From Pseudomonas sp. v388 (GTDB lineage Bacteria; Pseudomonadota; Gammaproteobacteria; Pseudomonadales; Pseudomonadaceae): a DNA stretch of 64,000 bases. The notes under the pieces are model-generated. The model searched no databases, was not told where the DNA came from, and saw only the letters and a list, made by a program, of their open reading frames with translations. Below are positions 9,762 to 17,160 of this stretch, one piece after another. Each line of letters starts with the position of its first letter. Position 1 is the stretch's first letter. Both the position numbers and the translations under genes were made by a program. The stretch covers positions 682,001 through 746,000 of the forward strand of contig NZ_RHQN01000001.1 in the NCBI RefSeq assembly GCF_003935425.1, read 5' to 3'.

Positions 9762-10906
9762 TCGATCTGCTCCTTCATGTCCGCGCAGGTCTTGTCCCAC
9801 GACATGCCGGCCAGCGCGGCGTCGGCAGCCTTCAGGAAGTCGGCACTGCCCTTGCGGTTCAAGGCTTCCTGCACTGCGGCTACGAACTGGTCCGCCGTAT
9901 CGGCGATCCACACCGCGCCGCTGTCGCCATACGCGCGGACCACGTCGGCGATCGGCGTTGACACTACCGGGCAGCCGCCAGCCAGGTATTCCGGCGTTTT
10001 CGTCGGGCTGATGAAACGGGTCGACTCGTTCAGTGCGAACGGCATCAGCGCAACGTCCCATCCTCCCAGATAGGCCGGCAGCTCGCTGTAGCGCCTGGCG
10101 CCCAGGTAATGAATGTTGTCGAGGCGCGGCAGGATGGCCGGATCGATCTTGACCACCGGCCCGATCAGCACCAGTTGCCAGTCCGGCTGCGCCGTGGCGA
10201 GTGCGCGTACCAGTTCGATATCGAAGCGCTCATCGATCACCCCGAAGAAACCCAGGCGTGGATGGGCTATGGGTTGTTGATCGGGCGGGTCAGCCAGGCC
10301 ATTGCGTGCCGTGGCGAAATGCGCAATGTCGACGCTGCTGGGCATGGCGTGCGCATTGCCGTGCTGCCGGCGCTTGACCTCCCACAGGCTGTAGCCGCCG
10401 GTGAACACCACGTCGGCGCGTTCCAGCAGTTCCTGTTCCATTTCCCGAAGCTGCGGCGGTGCGCCGTGGAAGGCGGACAGCTCGTCCATGCAATCGAACA
10501 CCGTCACGCTGGCCCATAGATGGTCGGTAAAGCTCAGGCTCATGGGAGTGAAGTACCAGAGGATCAGCTCCCGCGGCGCGTGATCATGCAGCCAGGTGTC
10601 GATCAGGTTGCGCTGTTCCTTGATCACCTCTTCGGGGTTCAGGGTACGCGGCAAATGCGGAACCAGCAGAATCACCCCCTCGGGCTGCGGCAGCTGTTCC
10701 AGCCACGGCTGCGGCGTGTCGTCCAGCAGTGGTTCCTCAAAGAACGCGACGTCGTAGTCCTGTGCCAGCCGGGACATGAGGTGTTGCGGGCGTTGATAGA
10801 CAAATCCCCAGCGCAGGTGTGACAGACACAGCAATAGCGCACGCCCCTCGTGGTCGGAGGATGCGGGGGGCGTGGATTCGGATTGAGTCGTCGCCTCAAG
10901 GCTCAT
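9749..10906 (-). CDS. glycosyltransferase, GT-B fold
   Basis: A 385-residue GT-B type glycosyltransferase. The N-terminal half contains LSHLRWGFVYQRPQHL, a motif seen in a family that commonly sits beside glf. The C-terminal half has a family-4-like donor site: GFFGVIDERFD, LVLIGPVVKID and FISPTKTPEYLAGGCPVVST with the conserved acidic residue in KTPEYL. No transmembrane segment is evident. The ribosome-binding site AGGGGAAC precedes the ATG at 10906. It is the first gene of the minus-strand operon with glf, and may use the UDP-galactofuranose made next door, but donor and acceptor are not deducible from sequence alone. Confidence 0.82.
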   Translation of the reverse strand: MSLEATTQSESTPPASSDHEGRALLLCLSHLRWGFVYQRPQHLMSRLAQDYDVAFFEEPLLDDTPQPWLEQLPQPEGVILLVPHLPRTLNPEEVIKEQRNLIDTWLHDHAPRELILWYFTPMSLSFTDHLWASVTVFDCMDELSAFHGAPPQLREMEQELLERADVVFTGGYSLWEVKRRQHGNAHAMPSSVDIAHFATARNGLADPPDQQPIAHPRLGFFGVIDERFDIELVRALATAQPDWQLVLIGPVVKIDPAILPRLDNIHYLGARRYSELPAYLGGWDVALMPFALNESTRFISPTKTPEYLAGGCPVVSTPIADVVRAYGDSGAVWIADTADQFVAAVQEALNRKGSADFLKAADAALAGMSWDKTCADMKEQIECLR

Positions 10907-11360
10907 GGAGTTCCCCTTTCGTTAAAAAAGTGCCCGGACGAATCTGAAGGCCTCTTGGCAAGGGGCGGAACTTCGACTTCATTCATAAGGAAATGGAGCG
11001 TCGCAATACCAGGGTTTTGCGCACGCTGATCGTATTGAGGCGATAACCGGCCGGCCGTTCAATGCCACCCGATGAAGTGCATGCACCGCTGGTACAAATT
11101 CGTGGAACCTACTGGCTCCTCGGCGCCCCTTAATCTTAGGCGAATGAGTTTTCAGTTCCTGATGTACGTTGAATTCCCAAGCCGGTACGAGATGTTTTCC
11201 ACGCGGCACTACCCGAGCGTAGCTACATTTCCTATCCCGCCAGGGTTCGGTTGGTCCTGATTTTCGCTTGCAAAGGCTCCGTATCCAGCTGCCGGTCGGG
11301 CAGCGCTGGGGCCGTCAGCCTCGTCCAGAGGCCGCGAAAATTACGGAAGGAAAAACAACC
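10907..11360 (+). promoter_or_regulatory. 454-base divergent intergenic region (glycosyltransferase / galE)
   Basis: No convincing gene. The region must hold the promoters for the minus-strand glycosyltransferase-glf operon and for galE on the plus strand. It contains the direct palindrome CCGGCCGG near 11048, an ECF-like GGAACT element on the plus strand at 10967 and another on the minus strand near 11157, but neither is followed at the right spacing by a good -10. GGAAGGA at 11345-11351 is the galE ribosome-binding site. Short open frames here have no family resemblance. Confidence 0.5.
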
Positions 11361-12389
11361 ATGATCCTAGTGACCGGTGGTGCGGGTTTTATTGGCGCCC
11401 ATATTGTGGTGGCGTTGCTGCAAAGCGGCAGAGACGTAGTGGTGATGGATAACCTGTGCAACAGCTCGCGCGAAACGCTGGACCGCATCACGCGGATCTG
11501 CGGGCGACACGTTCATTTCGTGCTGGGTGACGTGCGCAGCAAGACCATGCTCAACGCCCTGTTCGCCGAATATTCCATCGAAGCGGTGGTGCACTGCGCC
11601 GGGCTAAAGGCAGTGGGGGAAAGTGTTCGCGAGCCGTTGCGCTACTTCGAGACCAACGTCAGCGGCAGCGTCAATCTGTGCCAGGCCATGGCCGAAGCGG
11701 GCGTGTTCCAACTGCTCTTCAGCTCATCGGCGACCGTCTACGGCCAGGGCGAGCGCATGCCGCTGGATGAGCACTGTGCGCTGGGCCAGCCGACCAACCC
11801 CTACGGCCATTCCAAATTGATGGCCGAACACGTGATGCAAAGTGTCGCCCGCTCCGACCCCCGGTGGTCCATCGCACTGCTGCGCTATTTCAATCCCATC
11901 GGCGCCCATCCTTCGGGCCTGCTCGGGGAATCGCCGCGTAACACACCTAACAACCTGCTGCCCTTTCTGCTTCAGGTCGCCACGCGCGCGCGCCCGGCGT
12001 TGCACGTCTTCGGCAACGACTACCCCACGGCGGACGGCACCGGGGTGCGTGACTATCTGCATGTGGTGGACCTGGCCGAGGGCCACCTCAAGGCCCTGGA
12101 GCGCAACCGCCACCAGCACGGGGTGTCGGTCTGGAACCTGGGCACCGGCCGTGGGCATTCGGTGCTCGAAGTGGTCCGCGCTTTCGAACGCATCACCGGC
12201 ATCCCGATACCGCTGGTCTACGAGCCGCGACGTCATGGCGACGTGGCGCAATGCTGGGCCGACCCGGGCAAAGCCTGGCGCGAGCTGCATTGGCGGGCAC
12301 GGCACAACCTCGACGCCATGCTGACCGACGCCTGGCGCTGGCAATACCTGAACCCCCAGGGCTACGAACTGGAAGTTCGGGTGGGCTGA
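11361..12389 (+). CDS. galE: UDP-glucose 4-epimerase
   Basis: Extended short-chain dehydrogenase of 342 residues that interconverts UDP-glucose and UDP-galactose. It opens with the NAD-binding motif TGGAGFIGAHI, followed by VMDNLCNSS, the SSSATVYG segment, the catalytic pair in PYGHSK (Tyr and Lys) and RYFNPIGAHPSG, all GalE hallmarks. The start is the ATG at 11361 behind GGAAGGA (11345-11351). It is divergent from glf and the glycosyltransferase, so precursor supply and furanose conversion are physically linked. The frame stays open upstream of 11361 without family resemblance. Confidence 0.93.
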   Translation: MILVTGGAGFIGAHIVVALLQSGRDVVVMDNLCNSSRETLDRITRICGRHVHFVLGDVRSKTMLNALFAEYSIEAVVHCAGLKAVGESVREPLRYFETNVSGSVNLCQAMAEAGVFQLLFSSSATVYGQGERMPLDEHCALGQPTNPYGHSKLMAEHVMQSVARSDPRWSIALLRYFNPIGAHPSGLLGESPRNTPNNLLPFLLQVATRARPALHVFGNDYPTADGTGVRDYLHVVDLAEGHLKALERNRHQHGVSVWNLGTGRGHSVLEVVRAFERITGIPIPLVYEPRRHGDVAQCWADPGKAWRELHWRARHNLDAMLTDAWRWQYLNPQGYELEVRVG

Positions 12390-12431
12390 AATTGCCATCA
12401 GACCGCTGGTCATGCCGCCCTGCAAAGATCT

Positions 12432-12458
12432 GAACCCGCCCGCCGGGGATTTTTCTAC
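12432..12458 (+). promoter_or_regulatory. AlgU (sigma-22)-like promoter
   Basis: GAACCC at 12432-12437, a 16-base spacer and TCTAC at 12454-12458, against the known AlgU/RpoE pattern GAACTT-N16/17-TCTGA. It lies 33 bases before the ferritin-like gene. Caution: the spacer contains CCCG...CGGG followed by ATTTTT, which could instead be a weak galE terminator. A similar element precedes the DUF1206 gene at 38863. Confidence 0.45.
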
Positions 12459-12490
12459 CCCATACCATTCACTTGGACGAGGAACTGATC

Positions 12491-13000
12491 ATGGCTACAA
12501 AACAGGACAACCTGCTGGACTGGCTGCGCGATGCCCACGCCATGGAGCAACAGGCTGAAAGCATGCTCAAGGCTCAGGCCGACCGGCTGGAGCACTACCC
12601 TGACCTCAAGCGCCGTATCGAGCAGCATCTGGACGAAACCCTGGGCCAGCAGAAGTTGCTCAAGGAATGCATCGAACGCCTGGGCGGCAGTACGTCGACG
12701 CTCAAGGACATGGCCGGCAAGCTCATGGCGTTCGGCCAGGCGCTGGGCGGCATGACGGTGTCCGATGAAGTGGTCAAGGGCGCAATGAGCGGCTACGTAT
12801 TCGAAAACATTGAAATTGCGACTTATACGGTGCTGATCCAGGCCGCCAAGGACGCGCGCGACAAGGAAACCCAGCAAGCCTGCGAGAAGATCCTGCCTCA
12901 GGAAGTCGCCATGGCCGATTGGCTCCGGGAGCATCTGCCGGCAATCACCACCGCATTCCTGCAGCGCTCGGAGGACCCCGACGCGGTTGCCAAACGCTGA
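12491..13000 (+). CDS. ferritin-like DUF892 (YciE-type) protein
   Basis: A 169-residue helical protein with the spaced acidic/His pattern of the DUF892 ferritin-like family: WLRDAHAMEQQAESML in helix 1, EQHLDETLGQQKLLKE in helix 2, FENIEIATYTVLIQAA in helix 3 and LPQEVAMADWLREH in helix 4. These would form a four-helix di-metal bundle. Members are stress-induced cytoplasmic proteins of unclear activity. The start is the ATG at 12491 with GAGGAAC just upstream; an alternative in-frame ATG six codons earlier leaves no ribosome-binding site. The gene heads a small group with the SRPBCC and dehydrogenase genes. Confidence 0.82.
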   Translation: MATKQDNLLDWLRDAHAMEQQAESMLKAQADRLEHYPDLKRRIEQHLDETLGQQKLLKECIERLGGSTSTLKDMAGKLMAFGQALGGMTVSDEVVKGAMSGYVFENIEIATYTVLIQAAKDARDKETQQACEKILPQEVAMADWLREHLPAITTAFLQRSEDPDAVAKR

Positions 13001-13102
13001 TCGGTTTATGTGGCAGTACGCAAGACAGTAGCGGTAAAGGTCGAGCGGCCCGCAAAGGCCGTTCGACACTCACTTGATCCTGCAGAATTCATGAGGTGCT
13101 CC

Positions 13103-13966
13103 ATGAGCCAATTTCCGCTGGTTGCTGTGAAGTCCACCACCTATCGCATCCATCATCCCGATATAGGGCCTACGCAACGGTCACTTTCATTGCTCGCCGG
13201 AAGCCTGCTGTTGCTCAATGCACTGCGCAGTGGTGGCGTAGGCGGTGTGGTGCAGGCTGCCTTCGGCGCTTATTGCGTTTATCGCGGCGCGTCGGGCAAC
13301 TGTGTGCTCCAGCGCAAACTGGCACCGACGCCCTTCGAACAACAGTTCCAGCGCAGCCATGGCTGGAAAGCCAGTGAAGCGCTGACCCGCAGCGTCACCA
13401 TCGGCAAGCCGCTGGAGCAGGTGCTGGCCTTTCTGCGCCAGCCGCAAAACATCGGCCCGCTGATTCCCTGGGTCGACACCGTTGAAGCCATCGACGAACG
13501 CACCAGCAAATGGACCTTGCAAGGACCGCTGGGCCGCACCGTGAGCTGGACCCTGGAAATGGACGAACCCGACGAGCCAGATACTCTGTGCTGGCACACC
13601 GTGCCTGCGGGCCGTTGGCAACACGACATCCGCGTATCGTTGAAAAACGCCCCTGGCGAGCGCGGCACCGAAGTCAAAGTGGTAGCGGTGTGCGAACCGG
13701 CTGGCGGCAAGCTTGGTTATGCCCTGGCCTCGGCCGTCAGCGTCTTCAGCGACAAGGCATTGCTCAATCTGCTCGGCAGTCTCAAGCAACAGCTGGAAAC
13801 CGGCGAAGTGAGCACCAACGAAATGCGGGCCAGCGAAATGCGCGACTTCGTGTTTCTTCATGCCCCTGCCGAACAGGCCGCGCAACCGGCCACCGATCAC
13901 CCGCCGACTGTCGCCGCAAACCCGGTGTCCGCCGAATCCGCCCCTCTGCCACGGAGTCATTCCTAA
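13103..13966 (+). CDS. membrane-anchored SRPBCC (START-like) protein
   Basis: A 287-residue protein with two parts. Residues ~25-65 form a hydrophobic DUF2892-like segment (TQRSLSLLAGSLLLLNALRSGG ending in AAFGAYCVYRG); residues ~85-245 form a START/cyclase-dehydrase domain (VTIGKPLEQVLAFLRQPQNI opening; a conserved WTLEMDEPD strand). The Pro/Ala-rich tail is low-complexity. The start is the ATG at 13103 behind AGGTG; an ATG four codons upstream is less well placed. Its stop (TAATG) overlaps the start of the zinc dehydrogenase, a gene pair often found together in pseudomonads. The ligand is unknown. Confidence 0.75.
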   Translation: MSQFPLVAVKSTTYRIHHPDIGPTQRSLSLLAGSLLLLNALRSGGVGGVVQAAFGAYCVYRGASGNCVLQRKLAPTPFEQQFQRSHGWKASEALTRSVTIGKPLEQVLAFLRQPQNIGPLIPWVDTVEAIDERTSKWTLQGPLGRTVSWTLEMDEPDEPDTLCWHTVPAGRWQHDIRVSLKNAPGERGTEVKVVAVCEPAGGKLGYALASAVSVFSDKALLNLLGSLKQQLETGEVSTNEMRASEMRDFVFLHAPAEQAAQPATDHPPTVAANPVSAESAPLPRSHS

Positions 13967-15135
13967 TGCGCGCACTGACCTGGCAAGCTCCCAATCATCT
14001 GCAAGTCGACACCGTACCGGACCCCGCCATCATCAACCCCAGAGATGCGATCATTCGCGTCACGCTGTCGTCGGTGTGCGGCTCGGACCTGCATCTGCTC
14101 GGTGGTTACGTGCCGGCGATGAAGCCCGGCGACATCATCGGGCATGAATTCATGGGTGAAGTGGTGGAGATCGGCTCCGCCGTCACTTCCATCCGCAAAG
14201 GCGACAAGGTCATCACCATTTCCATCGTCGGTTGCGGAGAATGCGAACCGTGCAAGCGCACGGATTTTTCCTGCTGCGACAATTCCAACCCCAATCCGTC
14301 GGCCACCGATATCGCCTACGGCCAGCCATGCTGCGGCATCATCGGCTACAGCCATGCATTCGGCGGCTACGCCGGCAGCCATGCGACCTACGTGCGAGTC
14401 CCCTTTGCGGATGTGAACCTGTTCGCCGTACCGGATGGCGTCACCGACGAGCAGGCACTGTTCGTGTCCGATGCCGCGCCCACCGGCTACTTCGCCGCTG
14501 ACAACGCTGACATTCAGCCCGGCGACATCGTGGCGGTCTGGGGCTGCGGCGGCGTGGGCCAGATGGCGATTCGCAGCGCCTACCTGATGGGTGCCGAACA
14601 GGTCATTGCCATCGACCGTTTCCCCGACCGCCTGCGTCTGGCCCAGCAGAAAGCCGGGGCCACCGTCATCAATTACGAGACCACCGACGTCCATGAAGCC
14701 TTGCTGGAACTGACCGGAGGCCGCGGCCCGGACCGCTGCATCGACTGCGTCGGTATGGAGGCCCACGGCACGGAAATCGACTACGCCTACGACAAGGCCA
14801 AACAGATGCTGCGTCTGCACACCGAACGCGGCACCGTGTTGCGCCAAGCCATTCGCGCCTGCCGCAAGGGCGGCACGGTTTCGGTGGTGGGCGTCTATGG
14901 CGGGTTGCTGGACAAGTTTCCCATGGGCGCCATCGTCAACAAGGCGCTGACCTTGCGTTCCGGGCAGCAACCGGGGCAGCGCTATGCCACCCGGTTGTTC
15001 GAACACATCCAGAAAGGCGAACTGGACCCCTCCTACCTGCTGACTCATCCCATGAGCCTGGAGGACTCGCCCAAGGGTTACGCGCTGTTCAAGGAAAAAA
15101 CCGACAACTGCATGCGTGCCGTGTTCAAGCCCTGA
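13966..15135 (+). CDS. zinc-dependent alcohol dehydrogenase
   Basis: Medium-chain dehydrogenase of 389 residues. Catalytic zinc ligands are in SSVCGSDLH (Cys38) and IGHEFMGE (His-Glu); the structural zinc lobe is the four-Cys segment CGECEPCKRTDFSCC. The Rossmann motif is VWGCGGVGQMA. The C-terminal half, with the DCVGMEAHG segment and the insert around YDKAKQMLRLHTERG, resembles the glutathione-independent formaldehyde dehydrogenase-like group. The start overlaps the SRPBCC stop, so translation is coupled. The substrate is unknown; detoxification of a small aldehyde or alcohol during stress is plausible from context. Confidence 0.85.
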   Translation: MRALTWQAPNHLQVDTVPDPAIINPRDAIIRVTLSSVCGSDLHLLGGYVPAMKPGDIIGHEFMGEVVEIGSAVTSIRKGDKVITISIVGCGECEPCKRTDFSCCDNSNPNPSATDIAYGQPCCGIIGYSHAFGGYAGSHATYVRVPFADVNLFAVPDGVTDEQALFVSDAAPTGYFAADNADIQPGDIVAVWGCGGVGQMAIRSAYLMGAEQVIAIDRFPDRLRLAQQKAGATVINYETTDVHEALLELTGGRGPDRCIDCVGMEAHGTEIDYAYDKAKQMLRLHTERGTVLRQAIRACRKGGTVSVVGVYGGLLDKFPMGAIVNKALTLRSGQQPGQRYATRLFEHIQKGELDPSYLLTHPMSLEDSPKGYALFKEKTDNCMRAVFKP

Positions 15136-15150
15136 CCGGCTCCGTGCCGA

Positions 15151-15702
15151 TCAGGCCTTGACCCAGGCATTGACCAGAAACCCCGCCGCGCCCGTGACGG
15201 GGTCCTGGGTCGGTAGCGCAACCGCGGCGATGCGCTGTACCGCTGCGTCGTGATCCGCACGTTCCGGGCGCTGGATATCGTAATCTTCCTGGCCTTTGGG
15301 ATACGCGCCCACCACCAGGAAATCCGCGCTCTGGCGCAGTCGGCAATGACCGGTACCGGCGGGAAGAATCAGCACGTCACCGGCCTTGACCGAAACGTCC
15401 TGGCCCTGTTCGCCGCCCAGGCGCAGCAGAGCTTCGCCACTGGCAACCCCCAGGGCTTCGTGCGCCGTGGAATGATAATGGTGATAGTCGAACACCCCGT
15501 CGCGCCAGAGCGGCGTCCATTGGTGCCGGGCAAACAACCCCTCGAACGCTGCCGCCGCATCGGCCCGCTCGCTGATCTGCAAGGTATAGATCAAAACCGG
15601 AAAACGATTATTGGGGATGGCGCCGTCGTCCTCGAAGAACATCGGCTGTGGCACCAGTAACTCAAGGTCCTGGTCGTTGAAATGAGGGTCGAGCCGGGTC
15701 AT
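15151..15702 (-). CDS. cupin-domain protein (YjlB-like)
   Basis: A 183-residue single-cupin protein. The metal-binding cupin motifs are visible: YHHYHSTAHEALGVASGEALLRLGG (motif 1 with several His and Glu) and GDVLILPAGTGHCRL (motif 2 with its His). The start is the ATG at 15702 behind GGAG (spacing 6); an upstream in-frame start at 15741 would run into the previous gene. It lies 35 bases after the DUF1264 lipoprotein gene, so the two may be cotranscribed, and it converges with the alcohol dehydrogenase. Enzymatic activity is unknown. Confidence 0.75.
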   Translation of the reverse strand: MTRLDPHFNDQDLELLVPQPMFFEDDGAIPNNRFPVLIYTLQISERADAAAAFEGLFARHQWTPLWRDGVFDYHHYHSTAHEALGVASGEALLRLGGEQGQDVSVKAGDVLILPAGTGHCRLRQSADFLVVGAYPKGQEDYDIQRPERADHDAAVQRIAAVALPTQDPVTGAAGFLVNAWVKA

Positions 15703-15737
15703 GAAATACTCCGTGAACAAGGAAGGATGGAATGGAC

Positions 15738-16556
15738 TCAAGGCGCCGGTGAGCGGCTATTGGTGTCTTTGGCATCCCCACCGTGCCGGTGATGTGGACG
15801 GTGGCCGGCGGTGCCGGTGGGATCGGACAGCTGAATCACCTTGCCGGTGGTCCACGCGTCGGCGCCGGGCAACACCGGCTGGGGTTTTATGTCCTTGCGT
15901 GATTCACGCTCGGCAGCGCTGTCCAGGCCCATGCGCTCGTCGCGAGCCTTGACCATCGCCGGATCGGCCTGGCCATCGGCGGTGAAGCCCATCATCAATT
16001 GCGGAACGCCCAGCGGCAGGCTTTTGTCCTTGTCGGTGTGCCAGGTATGCCAGGTCTTGCCGTAGGTGTTGGCCAGCTTGTTCATCAGAGCGTGTTCGGC
16101 CGGTTCCGGGACCGCCGGCGCGATCAACTGGCCGGAGGTCACTTCATGGGCATGGCTGTGCCAGTAGGCTTTTTCCGCTTCGGGCAGTTGGGCGAACAGC
16201 CGGGCGCTGATGATGTACTCCACCCCCATCAGGTGCGATGCCTTCACGTTGCCGTCGAAGATCACGCATTGGGTGACCTCCTCATTGAGCATCGAGCAAT
16301 AGTGATGCGCCTCCATCTGCGAATCGGGCGTGCCGTTGTAGAAATGAAAGCCATCCAGATACGTGTTGAGCTGCTCGAGCGGTGGCTTGTCCTGCAACAG
16401 GTCGGCGCCGGCTTCCAGCACCTGGGTGGAGGTCTGTTTCTCGGCGCCGGGTGAATCGACGTTGGGTCGCGTGTCGTCGCCGCCGCATCCGGCCAGGGCG
16501 AGCATCATCAGCGGCAAGGTCGTGCGGGCGAACGAGAAGAACGGGGACGAGATCAT
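15738..16556 (-). CDS. DUF1264 (OBAP-like) lipoprotein
   Basis: A 272-residue protein with a lipoprotein signal: a hydrophobic stretch ending in the lipobox LALAGC at about residues 17-22. The mature part carries the DUF1264 domain, known from plant oil-body-associated proteins and a minority of bacteria: MEAHHYCSMLNEEVTQCVIFD, GVEYIISARLF, EKAYWHSHAHEV and KTWHTWHTD. These are rich in His and could bind metal. The C-terminus is His-rich (GHRPHHRHGG). It should be an envelope lipoprotein; no function is established in bacteria. The metallothionein terminator lies directly upstream, so it may have its own promoter. Confidence 0.78.
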   Translation of the reverse strand: MISSPFFSFARTTLPLMMLALAGCGGDDTRPNVDSPGAEKQTSTQVLEAGADLLQDKPPLEQLNTYLDGFHFYNGTPDSQMEAHHYCSMLNEEVTQCVIFDGNVKASHLMGVEYIISARLFAQLPEAEKAYWHSHAHEVTSGQLIAPAVPEPAEHALMNKLANTYGKTWHTWHTDKDKSLPLGVPQLMMGFTADGQADPAMVKARDERMGLDSAAERESRKDIKPQPVLPGADAWTTGKVIQLSDPTGTAGHRPHHRHGGDAKDTNSRSPAP

Positions 16557-16569
16557 GAAATAAACTCTG

Positions 16570-16612
16570 AAAAAGGCGCTGCCGCCTGAACGACTGGCCA
16601 GGCCGGCAGCGC
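16570..16612 (-). terminator. Rho-independent terminator of the metallothionein gene
   Basis: Inverted repeat GCGCTGCCG (16576-16584) and CGGCAGCGC (16604-16612). Read on the minus strand the hairpin is followed by CCTTTTTCAG, a typical U-tract. It would end the metallothionein transcript just before the DUF1264 gene. Confidence 0.7.
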
Positions 16613-16644
16613 TGAATGCGAAATGGCTGGGTGACGCGAAGGCA

Positions 16645-16893
16645 TCAAGGCGAAATAGGGTCGCTGGCCGGGAACGTCTCTTCCAGTGCATCGTCCAGAG
16701 TCGAATTGGCAATCGGGCGCCCCTGAACATCACCGGCGTGCTCGCAATGGCAGTCGTCACCAGGGCATGGCTCGCCGTGCGGGTGCTGGTCAGCACAGGC
16801 GGGGCTGCAAAAACGCTGGTGGTCCCGTTCCAGGGCCAGATCGCCGCTGGTGCCACAGGTGCAATCCGGGCAGGCGCAGGTTTGATCGCTCAT
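16645..16893 (-). CDS. metallothionein
   Basis: An 82-residue Cys/His-rich metal-binding protein of the bacterial SmtA/Pseudomonas type. Metal ligands cluster in CACPDCTC near the N-terminus, FCSPACADQH in the middle and CPGDDCHCEH, giving the zinc-finger-plus-cluster layout of the family. The C-terminal extension DDALEETFPASDPI recurs in Pseudomonas metallothioneins and other small proteins. AGGAG is placed 7 bases before the ATG at 16893. Expected role: cytoplasmic zinc, cadmium or copper buffering. Confidence 0.88.
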   Translation of the reverse strand: MSDQTCACPDCTCGTSGDLALERDHQRFCSPACADQHPHGEPCPGDDCHCEHAGDVQGRPIANSTLDDALEETFPASDPISP

Positions 16894-17160
16894 GAGTGGT
16901 CTCCTGATGTTCGGCGGTCAATGCCATATGGAAGCGGCGCAGGCGCGTTAGTTGAACCAAAACTCGCGGAGGGCGACGGGCGGTTTGAGACCATCAACTC
17001 TGGGCGACGTGACGCGGTGCGCCTGTCCGGCATCGAAGAGCTGTCCATTCGGGCACGCTGCCGGCGTGTCCCTACACTGCAACCGCATGGCTTGAGGCTT
17101 TGCGACCGCTGCTGCAGCCCGCACGGTGCTGCGACAGCCCAAGGCACGAGGCATCACCCT

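Noticed and set aside
10979-11209. A small minus-strand frame in the glycosyltransferase-galE gap
   Set aside because: No ribosome-binding site and no family resemblance; the gap is explained by two divergent promoters.
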